The notes under the pieces: generated by a model
The model's database searches: none
Told to the model about the DNA's origin: nothing
The model's input: only the letters and a program-made list of their open reading frames with translations
Translations under genes and position numbers: made by a program
Part shown: one piece after another, positions 54,526-64,000 of the stretch
Position numbering within the stretch: the stretch's first letter is position 1
How the letters are laid out: the number at the start of each line of letters is the position of its first letter
NCBI RefSeq assembly: GCF_022682495.2
Contig: NC_071397.1
Coordinates: 19,478,739-19,542,738, forward strand
DNA from: Desmodus rotundus
Lineage: Eukaryota > Chordata > Mammalia > Chiroptera > Phyllostomidae
Direction of reading: 5' to 3'
Length of the DNA: 64,000 nucleotides

Positions 54526-57105
54526 ATGACATTTTCCCCCCCATTTTGTTCTTTTCCATTTTCTCCCAATTCTTTCCATATGCCTTCTGGAACTTCCTTT
54601 CCACTGAGAGAAAAACATCCTATATTCTAAGAGTCTACATCACTCATACTTTTTTCCTGTACCAAAATTAAGCCATATGTTGAGAACCCAAATTACCATT
54701 CTCCAACCCCCCTCCAGAACTCTCCTCCTCACTAGTCCTAAACCCATGTGACTACTCTTCCATTCATAAGCAGAAGTTGGCCCTTTTGCGGGACTTGACC
54801 ATTATTGATCTCTCTCTGTTGCTGGCACTGCCAACCTCCTGATCTCTCTTCCCGTCACTCACCTACATCAGATCCTGACTTGAAGTCTGACTGTCCAGCC
54901 CTGGGTCCATGTAGACAATACGCCCAGAATCCAGCTTTATATTTCCTTGGTCTTTGACTGCCACTGTTTCTCATTAAACCATTCTCATAGTTTTACATGG
55001 TATAGCTCATAGGCTGCACCTTATTTCTACCACTTAAGACAACAGATCCTTCTCTGAAATGCAAACCCTCATAGTCTATTCTGAGCCCACGATTGCTTAT
55101 CCATCCTTTAATATCACACTCATGTTCCCACTACAACTTTCCTTCTGAACCCCAATGGGAGTCCCAATTTTTTTTTTTTTTTTACCATTTTATTTAATCC
55201 TGATTCACTAGTCTCATCCTGGACTTGCCTTCTTCCCCACCCAGAGACAAACAAGAACATCGGATAGAATTGCACATCTTCCCATGCATGATTTACTTAA
55301 AAAAATATTCTTGTCGCCCTGACAGTTCTCATACAACCAAGAGCCTTCTGTCCCGTAGTGTTAAACATCAATGCACCAAGCAAGGCATAAAAGCCTTACT
55401 GAATTAGATGCCAGGCCAGCCACCCTTCTTTCACATGGGATTGCACTCAGAGACTCACCTCTCCTGGTGGGAAGTCTGCTGTGGCACTAATCACAGAGCT
55501 TTCTTTACCCCAGCTCTGCTCTCGTTGGCCCTTATTATTCTTTCTCCTGTGCCAGAAGCGGTTCTGAAAATAATGTCATTATTTACAAGTTCTCTTTAAA
55601 ACTACATAACTTTGTCTAATTTGATTTTGCCAATCCTTTAAAACTCTTCTTATTGTCTAATGTTGGCTTTTAACTGTGTGTGGGAGTAGGAGTAAGGGAC
55701 CTCATTTTTTCTTAACTATTAATAATTTCCTCATGTATTCACATTTTTTAAATAGTAAATTATCCATTTGAGATCCATCTGCAGCCGGGACTCTTTTACT
55801 TTATACTCCCTGCGGCTTTACTCCTTTTGAGAGCTGTTGTCATAGTAGGACTCACATTCTCATCCTCGGCCATCACAAAAGGATGGCAGAACTCCACTCA
55901 TTTCATCATAAAGCTAATAATATTGCATTTTCCTGCTCCACGAGGACGGTTCTCCATGTGCTCCATCAAACATTTTGGCTTTTAAGAACTGATTTAATTT
56001 ATTAGAATATTTATTCGACAACTCTATCTTTCTCTTTACAAAGTGCGTCTCTTTCTTTGCATCTATATCCTACCAATTCTAAGGGCCCACTTTTGTCGTG
56101 TGAGAATCTAGTCTAGGCTTTTAGAATGTATCATTATAAGGAAGCATCTGCAAACCATGTTTTTGTTCATTTCTTTTGTTTTACCAATAGAATCACTTCA
56201 TTTTAAATGATACTCCATGGTTTTTACACACCTGTTGTTGAAGGGGACTTTTCTTTACTTCCTTGACCATAAATTATGCTCTTACAGTGATTTATTTTGC
56301 ACGTTTCTGAAATGAAGTGAGATCGTGTAGTTCAGATGACTGGGAAAGACACGATATTCCCCTCATCCCATTGGCAGGAATCTGGGATTCAAAAGTCAGT
56401 AGCACTCTACATATTCTTGTGGGAGGCCCTTTCAGGCCTGTCACTCACCAACAACTTACACACCGTGAAAGTCAGCCCTACGTGCAACTTGTTCCAGAAG
56501 CATCCCCTGTCTCTTCTTCAGAGTTCGGGCAAGCCCTGCTAGGAGTGATGCTTGACTGGTTCTGAAGCACACTACTTCTCGAGGGTCAGGGTGTGTCAAG
56601 ATGTTCCCTTGACACGATTTTCTAATGGGGCGACACATCAGAGAGCGCTTCCCCTCAAAATATTTGAAACATTTGGTTTAATACAATGTTTGAGTCTGAT
56701 AAATATATAATCCCTTCCCCTGTTACATAGCATAGAATGATAGTATTTTATACACATAGAACAAACTCACATTGCTGATAGGAGAATCCAAAATGGACAA
56801 CTGAAACAGCTTTCTAATTGCTACCATCAAAAAGAGCTTTAAATAAAACAGTTTAAATACACATCATTATATTGTATAAGTGTGCCCCAATAATGCCACC
56901 AACAAAGAGTTGTGCAATTTGATGCTCCTAAACTAAGATTCTAGCTAGTGTAAATCGTGGTCACCCATACAACAAGACACCTCATCCAGTTAAGCTTGGG
57001 CTTGTTTTTCAACCGTGAACTGTATTTATGTAATTGGAGGGTGTATCAGCATAGTGACGCTTAATGCGGCTTTCAGTGAGTGATTTACGAGGCCATGGTA
57101 GAATG
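54526..57105. other. Intergenic: no gene recognised
   Basis: A pyrimidine-rich stretch (54530-55200) ends in a T-run near 55170-55185. Short open frames only. I see no family match and no repeat that I can name. Confidence 0.4.
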
Positions 57106-57164
57106 GCTGCAGTTTTTGATTATACTTTGTTTCCCAACTAAAATTATGGTGGCCAGGCTCTCGT

Positions 57165-57320
57165 GGCAGGGACCACTGACCCATCTCTGCTTCAGAATCC
57201 CCCGAGAGTCTTGTTAAAAATGCAGATCCCCCAACACCACCCCAATTCCCTGCTTTAGCTGGTCTGGGGTGAAACTCGGGGATTCTGATTTAGCCAGTCC
57301 AGGCTGGCATTTGGCCACTA
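57165..57320. repeat. Possible MER5/Charlie-type hAT relic
   Basis: CATCTCTGCTTCAGAATCCC, GAGTCTTGTTAAAAATGCAG, ATCCC, then GGGATTCTGATTTAGCCAGT resemble the GAATCACC/AAAATGCAGAT/GATTCTGATT blocks of MER5-like elements. Ends are not clear. Confidence 0.5.
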
Positions 57321-58925
57321 AATGTATTCCCTGGGACTCTAGGAGGTCAGTCGCTCACTTTTCTGTTTTAGACCAACTCCTTCATATCTTTAGGAGAATA
57401 TTTGCAGTCCATGGGCCTCTCTGCCCACTTTTGACTGAAACAGGCAGCATTTCATTTAAGCCATTGCCCTTGTTTGCTTTCTTATTTTCAGAACATGTCA
57501 ACCTAACAGCAGTTTCATGAGAGCTGTGTTATATGACTCTGCTCTTTTCTGGTTAACACAACTATTTCAGGCTCTTGTCAAGATGCGCAGGTGTCCTTCC
57601 AGTGACACATTTTCAACTAACAATATTTGATAACAAAAAAGTTGTAAGCCAAAGCAAAACTCTGTCACCACCAGATGGTATCACTTTGGATGTGACTATA
57701 AATAGACTTCCAAATGGCCTTTCAGAAACTAACTGGAGATAATTAGAAGAACTTATACAGCATGCTATTGTCCTCCACATATTAAAACGGAAGACAGGAA
57801 ACAATGCCCTTGGGGAATTTTCTGTAGGATATGCAGTCTTTTTTTTCCCTCCAGTTATTTTAAAAAGTGATCCTCAAATTATTCCCAAGTGGAACTGTGT
57901 CCTCTCATTCTTTCTTAGTACAGTAAACACAGACACACGCACAGACTCCGTATGTCTCACTGAACTTTGGTATGAAGATAGTGCCCTTCCTGAGGAGCAT
58001 TGCAAGGAAGAGCACTAAGAACATGTTACTATGCTTACTTAACAATGTGGAGGGCTCGTCCATAGCATCCCAAGGCATATGATCAAGGAGAATATAAAGA
58101 AAACTTTCTGCCTAAACTTAGTCCACAAATACTTGCTTTCATTTTAAGAACATTGCACAATTTGCTATCCAAAAAAATTGCACTCACTTTTCAAATTGCC
58201 TGCCAGAAGCATTAGAGGCGAATCTGTTGCTTGTCCACTCACACCTGAACAAGTATACAGAAGGTCACGGCCAACATGGTATGGGCTAATCCATGTGTAG
58301 CTTCACTTTTTTTTACCTCTATTCTTTCCGATTTGCCACCATTCCCTGCATTTTGTGTTCCTATTGGACCTAAATTATTTTTGAAACAAATATGTCTGTT
58401 TGAATGCACAAAAGACAAACATACCTAGAAAAATTTAAAGAGATTACTGTTAAACAAAACTACAATTAGCTATAGAACTACATATACATTTGTACATTTC
58501 AGCAAATGATTTTTAAAAAAATTAATAACCTGTAATAGAGAGGGAGGACACGAACTAACAAAAACTATGAATCAGGTATAAATGCAGGTTTTGGTCCCCA
58601 GTCTCTCTGACTGTGGCTTCTGTGGAAGACATTGTACTGGCTCAACACTGTCTCTGCCCGTGTCACAGCGGAAGAGTGAGCATCCCTGCTTTATGTACCT
58701 CGGGCCCCGCCCTGACAAGGTGGAATTTGGTAACCCTCTACACCATGAGGACTCTCTGTAACCATTTTATTTACAAATATCTGTCAGAAAGGATTTTTGA
58801 AATGTCAAATCCATTTAAATGCTTTCCCAATTTTTTAATGGGTTTCAAATCCTGATGGACATCTCAGTTATGATTTTTTTCACAGCACTATACAATAAAT
58901 CTAAATTTTTTTCACTTCAAAAAAA
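57321..58925. other. Intergenic: no gene recognised
   Basis: AT-rich; only short open frames without similarity I know. Confidence 0.45.
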
Positions 58926-58929
58926 TGTC

Positions 58930-60045
58930 CTCCCCAACTTAACTTCTTGGCCATTAAGTATATATTAGACTTAATATTTACATTTTCCTTTTTTTCCCCA
59001 TCCTCCACCCTCTCCCCTTTGGAAACTGTCAGCTTGTTCTCTATACCTATGGGTCTGTTTCTGTTTTGTTTTGCATATTCATTTAATTTGTTCTTTTAGA
59101 TTCTACATGTAAATGAGATCGTATGGCATTTGCCTTTCTCTGTCTGACTTATTTCACTTAGCATAATATGCCCTAGGTCCATCTATATTGTCATAAATGG
59201 CAAGATTTCATTTTTTATTGCTGAATAATATTTCTTGCATATATATATATATATATACACACACACATGTATATGTATGTATATATACACACACAAATAC
59301 CACCTCTTCTTTGCTCATTCATCTATTGGCTACTATTAGTAATGCTACAGTAAACATAAGGGTGCATGTATCTTCTCAAATTAGTATTTTATTAGTATTT
59401 TTGTTTTTATTCTACTTCTCAAATTACAAGTGGAATCATTGGCCATATGACAGCTTTATTTTTAATTTTTTGAGGAAACTCCATACTATTTTCCACAGTG
59501 GTTGTACCAATCTGCATTCCTACCAACAGTGCAAGAGGATTTTATTTTCTCCACATCCTCACCAACACTTGTTCGTTTATTTATTGGTGATGGCCATTCT
59601 GATAATTGTGAGATGACATCTCATTGTGGTTTTAATTTGCATTTCTCTGATGACCAGTGATGTTAAGCATATTTTCATTGGCCATCTATATGTCTGCTTT
59701 AAAGAAATGTCTATTCAGGTCCTCTGTCCACTTTTTAATTAGGTTTTTGGGGGGTGTTGAGTTATATGAGTTCTTTATAAATTGTGGATATTAATTCCTT
59801 ATTGAATGTATCATTTATAAATTTTTCTCATTCAGTACATTATCTTTTTGCTTTCTTGATTATTTCATTCATTGTGCAAAACCTTTTTAGTTTTATATAA
59901 TTCCACATGTTCTTTTTTTCCTGTTTCTCTTGCTCAGGGAGACAGACCCAAAAAGATATTGCTAGGAGTGATGTCAAAGAGTTCACTGCCTATGTTTTCT
60001 TCTAGGAGTTTCAGTTTCAGGTCTATGATTTTCTTAAGGCTAAAA
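58930..60045 (-). mobile_element. L1 (L1MA-like) 3' end, antisense
   Basis: Antisense L1 from the 3' UTR into ORF2: ACTGTCAGCTTGTTCTCTAT, TATGGGTCTGTTTCTGTTTT, GATTCTACATGTAAATGAGA, CTTATTTCACTTAGCATAAT, CCACAGTGGTTGTACCAATC, TGATGGCCATTCTGATAATT, ATGTCTATTCAGGTCCTCTG and TCATTGTGCAAAACCTTTTT. The coding region is broken by stops. A (TA)n(CA)n tract at 59238-59293 sits where this repeat normally has one. Confidence 0.9.
59238..59293. repeat. (TA)n/(CA)n compound microsatellite within L1
   Basis: Alternating TA then CA repeats, twice, expanded from the L1 3' region. Confidence 0.85.
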
Positions 60046-60174
60046 AGGTAAACATGTTTTAGAAAGTATAAACAACCAGTAATTTACTAAATATCCTTCA
60101 GAATCCTGCAGTACCACTTATCTTCTCAATAAATTATAGTTTGGGTCTTTTCATTTAGTTATTTTCTCCCCTAT

Positions 60175-60295
60175 TAGCCCTTAAGGCGGGGCCATACTCA
60201 TAAGATTTGTATGGCAACCTCTGGGACTAGCACAGTGTCTCCTAAGATGCAGGCACCCAATGAACCTTTGTTGACTAAACCAGTAAATGAAGAAC
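60175..60295 (+). repeat. L2 LINE 3' terminal fragment
   Basis: CTTAAGGCGGGGCCATACTC, GGGACTAGCACAGTGTCTCC and CCCAATGAACCTTTGTTGAC follow the sense L2 terminal order. Confidence 0.55.
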
Positions 60296-60369
60296 ACCTA
60301 TCCAACACTGTGCTTTACACCAGTAAATTATGAAAAGAGTTGGGATCAATATGGACATTGTTCATAAAG

Positions 60370-61010
60370 AAAAATAAAATATTGCATGTTTACTACTTAC
60401 CTAAACACTGCAATAAGAGGGGAATACAGATGAAAAGAACCAAATCGTTGCCCACATTAAGCTAACCCTTTGGCGAGGAAGAATACAAACAAAAAATTTT
60501 TAAATCAATTTTTAGATGTTAGATGTTAGACAGGATATAACTTTTGGCCCTGCCTAGAGGAAAGTAGATTTGGAAGAAAAAACCTTTGCCGGAATTTCAC
60601 AGCAAAAATGAGGATTGCACTTTGAGCTGAAGGGACAGATCCACAATGGGAAAGGCATGCGGGACAGCATGACTTCTTCAGGAATGACATGTACTTTAAA
60701 GGGAAAATGGGGGACCATGACAGGAAATGGCATTAAATGTGTAGGAAGAGGTAGATAGTATAAAGCTTTTCATAATGTTCAAGGAAATTTGAAACTTGTG
60801 TTATACACTAGGGAACAATTTAGGAATTCTATCCAGAGAAGTCATGTGATTAGATTTTGTTTCTGGAGAGCCTTGCAGCCGGGAATTTGAGAGTGGGATA
60901 TTGTAATCTCAGGTATCAGGTAGGTTTTTACGGAACTGTCATCTTCAAGAATAATAGTTGGATCTAAACCAAGGCAGTGGCTGTGGGGCTGGAAAAGAAA
61001 CACTAGATTT
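60370..61010 (-). repeat. L2 LINE fragment, long
   Basis: Antisense L2 over about 600 bp: CAGATGAAAAGAACCAAATC, GAAGGGACAGATCCACAATG, GGGAAAGGCATGCGGGACAG, GAAGTCATGTGATTAGATTT, TGTTTCTGGAGAGCC. It includes a small ATGTTAG tandem near 60517-60531. Confidence 0.6.
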
Positions 61011-61695
61011 AATATATAGGTAAAGATTTGGGAAAAGAGAGAAGTGTCACATTAATGTTTAATTCTTCTTACCATGAATCCAAGCCACCAACCATGTTAA
61101 CAGAGGTAATGCTCTTCTAGTAGCTGATGTGATTGAAATGCTTTTTTAAGTTTGCCCTTCTCCCTTGGTAACATGCTCTGTTCTGACTGTGTGTATTTAT
61201 GAGTGAGGCAAAGTTAGGCAGATGTTCACTCTGTGAGTTGTCCTTTTTCTCTTTTACCCCTAACAAATGACCCTCATCATTCTGCAATATATTGCCTCAG
61301 GCACCACAAAACTGCTGCCAATGTGCCACTCTTGGAGTCAAGAATCTGCCACTATCCTTGACCAGCCTGCTCTGCTTAAGGTGGTCTTGGTGTACCAGCA
61401 TGGCCACTGAGGGTTCTCTTCTCTCCCCCTCTCTTCCAGTGTGTGTTTGTGGGTGTATGTTTGAGACTGTGGTTATGTCTAATGAATATATAGAAAAGAA
61501 GAGGCCAAGTTTTCTGCTCTTGTGTTTCAAGTCTCAAGTCCAAGTCTTACAGGCTCTTTAATGGTACAGTTTAAACTTGGGCTGCTATTTCTCAAGGGGC
61601 CACCCTTTTGTCAATTGAAATTCAAAATTTCATTTCAGTGCCCCAAGTCTATAGTCCCTTAGATGTGATAGAACTATGTGGCTAGGCAGGAGCAG
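61011..61695. other. Intergenic: no gene recognised
   Basis: Mixed-composition sequence with overlapping short open frames on both strands (61292-61561) but no known family. Confidence 0.45.
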
Positions 61696-61699
61696 ATGT

Positions 61700-63308
61700 C
61701 AGCTAATATCATAGTTATTAGTGAAAAGTTGAAAACTTTTCCTCTATGATCAAAAACAAGATAAAGGTGTTCCCTCTTACTACTCCTATTCAACAGAGGA
61801 CTGGAAGTCCTAGCCAGAGCAATCGGGTAAGACAAAGAAATAAAAGGCATCCAAATTGGAAAGGAAGAAGTAAAATTGTTTTTATTTGCAGATGGTATGA
61901 TCTTCTATATGAAATATCCTACAGATCAACACAAAAAAACTGTTGGAATGAATCAATGAATTCAGTGAAGTGCAGGATATAAAATCAACATACAGAAATC
62001 AGTTGGGTTTTTATATGTTAATAATGAAACATCTAAAAAGAAATAGTAAAGAAAGCTATCCCATTTACAATAGCATAAAAAGAATAAAATATTAAAATTA
62101 AATTTAACCAAGGAGGTGAAAGATCTATACCATGAAAATTATAAGACTTTGATGAAAGAAACTGAAGACACAAAAAATATGCAAAGGCATATATACTGTG
62201 TTCATGGGTCAGAATTGTTATTGTTAAAATGTCCATACTACCCAAAGCCATGAATAGATTCAATGTGACCAATATCAAACTTCCACTGTCATTTTTCATA
62301 AAAGTAGAAAAAAATCCTAAAATTTGTATGAAACTTCAAAAGATCGTGAGTAGCCAAAGCAATCTTGAGAAACAACTAGAAGCCAGAGGCATCAAAATTC
62401 CTGATATCAAACTATATTACACTGCTGTAGTAATCAATACAGTAGTATACTAGTGTATGAACAGACATATAGATAATTGGAACAAAACAAAGAGCCCATC
62501 AATAAATGCATACTTATACTGTCAACTAATATTTGACAAGGGATCCAAGAATACACAGTGGGGAGGAGATAGTATCTTCAACAAATAATATTGGGAAAAC
62601 TGAATTAACCACATCTAGAAAAATAAAATTAGACTCCTGTGTTACATAACATAAAAATTAACTCAAATGAATTGAATATTTAAATGTAAGACCTGATATC
62701 ATAAAACTCCAAGAAGAAAACAAGGAAACGAGGTACCTGACATCAATCTTGGCAATGATTTTTTGGATATGACAATAAAAACACAAGCAACAAAAGCAAA
62801 AAATAAACAAGTGGGTTATATCAAGTGTGAAAGCTTCTAAAAAACAAAAGAAACAATAAGAAATCAGAGAGCAACCTATGAAATGAGAGATAATATTTGC
62901 AAAACATATATTGGATAAGAGAATAACATCCAAACTATGTAAAGAACTCATACATCTCAATAGCTAAAAAGTAAACAATTTGATTTAAGTGAGCAGAGTA
63001 ACTGAATGCCCACTTTTCAAAAGAAGACATTCAAACAGCTAACAGGTACACGGAAAGATGTTCAACATCACTAGTCATCAGGGAAATGCAAATCAAAACT
63101 GTTATGAGATATAACCTCATACCTATTAAAACACACTCTCATCAAGGAAACACAAGATAACAAGTGTTGGTGAGGATATGAAGAAAAGAGAATGCTTGTG
63201 CACTGTTGGTGGAAATGTAAATGGTACAGCGACTATGGAAAACATAAAGATTCTTCAGAAAACTAAACTGGAACTACCATATGATCCAGCAAACCACTTC
63301 TGGGTATA
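61700..63308 (+). mobile_element. L1 ORF2 C-terminal half, sense, decayed, continuing past a mariner insertion
   Basis: Plus-oriented L1: AGTGAAAAGTTGAAAACTTT, CTCTTACTACTCCTATTCAA, CTGGAAGTCCTAGCCAGAGC, CATACTACCCAAAGCCATGA (LPKAMNRF on translation), TTCATAAAAGTAGAAAAAAA-like block, ATGTTCAACATCACTAGTCA and GAACTACCATATGATCCAGC. It breaks at GGGTATA, where a mariner derivative is inserted, and resumes at the window edge (AAGGAAATGAAAA). Stops throughout; non-functional. Confidence 0.88.
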
Positions 63309-63986
63309 TGAGGTCTGTCTGTAAAAGTCCAGCCATTGTTAATATAAAGGGAAAGGTTTGAGTGACATCTATGTAGCTTGGCAGCCAAGGAGAGTGGACT
63401 GGAATGCACATGTGAGAACAATGACAACTTCACTGTACTTACTAGTCAGTGGGAGGTGGTAGATGCTGTTGAGTGAGCATGTGTACTGTGTGGCCACTGC
63501 ATTCAAAATGACTGAGCAAGTAGAGCAATGAATCTGCATCAGATTTTGCTTTAAGCTTGAACATTCTTCCATGGAAAATACTCTGATGATTCAGAAGGCC
63601 GCATCTATGGACAGCTGGTGATCAGCAGCTTTATCACAACATGCTGGCTCATGCATCATGTCTTGTGCAGAGTTTTTGCCAGAACATCAAATCACCCAGG
63701 TGACTCAGCTCCCCTACATCCCAAATTTGGCACCTTGTGACTTCTGGCTTTTCCAAAATCTAAAATCACCTTTGAAAAGGAAGAAATTTCAGACTGTTGA
63801 TGATATTCAGGAAAATATGATGGGGCAGCTGATGCAATTGGGAGAACTGTGTGAGGTCTCAAGGTGCCTACTTTGGTGGGGCTGAGGCATCTCTGTCCTA
63901 TATACAATGTTTCTTCTATCTTGTATCTTCTTCAATAAATGCCTCTATTTTTCATAGCACATGGCTGGATACTTTCTGGACAGGCC
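63309..63986 (+). mobile_element. Mariner-family deletion derivative, copy 3 (non-autonomous), inserted in L1 ORF2
   Basis: About 680 bp on the plus strand. The left end TGAGGTCTGTCTGTAAAAGT follows TA at 63307-63308; the right end is CTTTCTGGACAGGCC. The start of a transposase frame is visible at 63509 (MTEQVEQ, then a stop where the family has Arg), continuing in fragments to MIQKA. After an internal deletion the C-terminal third follows, with APCDFWLF carrying the third catalytic Asp region and LKSPLKRKKFQTVDDIQENM. The last few bases of the right inverted repeat and the second TA appear lost at the junction with L1. Confidence 0.9.
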
Positions 63987-64000
63987 GAAGGAAATGAAAA
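63987..64000 (+). mobile_element. L1 ORF2 continuation after the mariner insertion
   Basis: GAAGGAAATGAAAA matches what follows GGGTATATACCC in the L1 consensus (AAAGGAAATGAAA). This shows the mariner split this L1. Only 14 bases are visible. Confidence 0.6.

Noticed and set aside
59197..59616. 139-codon open frame, the second longest in the window
   Set aside because: It is the antisense of an L1 3' end, and its repetitive Ile-Tyr/Thr-His runs come from the TA/CA microsatellite.
63658..63885. 75-codon transposase-like frame
   Set aside because: Only the C-terminal third of a mariner transposase in a deletion derivative; it lacks the N-terminal and first catalytic regions, so it is not annotated as a gene.
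48011..64000. Search for the start of GFRAL, the next gene in human
   Set aside because: No cysteine-rich GFRA-like exon or signal peptide was found; the gene presumably starts beyond the window.

Overview
The window is vertebrate nuclear DNA, from a mammal and most likely a yangochiropteran bat. The evidence is a single multi-exon gene with canonical GT-AG introns, an AT-rich repeat-laden background, ancient mammalian repeats (MIR, L2, L3/CR1, MLT1-type MaLR LTR, L1), and younger bat-type insertions. Those are three Ves-type tRNA-derived SINEs and non-autonomous hAT and mariner DNA transposons, which are rare as young insertions in mammals outside bats. The species cannot be fixed from the sequence. 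No bacterial, plasmid, phage or CRISPR features are present.

The only protein-coding gene recognised is HCRTR2 (orexin/hypocretin receptor type 2), on the plus strand. Exons 2-7 are at 21871-22049, 25343-25586, 32068-32183, 42650-42870, 45469-45590 and 47600-47829. Joined, they encode the receptor from the middle of codon 75 to the stop after residue 444 (human numbering). There are no frameshifts, premature stops or non-canonical splice sites. Exon 1 (N-terminus and TM1) is not in the window and must lie upstream, so positions 1-21870 are read as intron 1. The short 3' UTR has a poly(A) signal at 47979-47984. From about 48 kb to the end the sequence is intergenic; in human the next gene is GFRAL, and I see none of its exons here.

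Layout: 1-21870, intron 1, with a mariner deletion derivative (1735-2413), Ves SINE (10376-10587), L3/CR1, and an MLT1/MaLR element (about 17300-19373) carrying a 5'-inverted L1 and a hAT element nested inside it. 21871-32183, exons 2-4, with comparatively repeat-poor introns. 32184-42649, intron 4, the most repeat-loaded: a head-to-head L1 pair with a Ves SINE inside it, a second mariner copy, a second hAT copy and an old L1 3' end. 42650-47829, exons 5-7. 47830-64000, 3' UTR and intergenic DNA: a diverged tandem duplication, MER5-like elements, a Ves SINE, L1 in both orientations, L2, and a third mariner copy inserted in L1 ORF2 at the right edge.

I found no previously undescribed biological system. 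The most informative observations are three mariner copies sharing one internal deletion junction, several transposons with clear target-site duplications and a readable nesting order, and a cluster of substitutions in extracellular loop 2 of the receptor.
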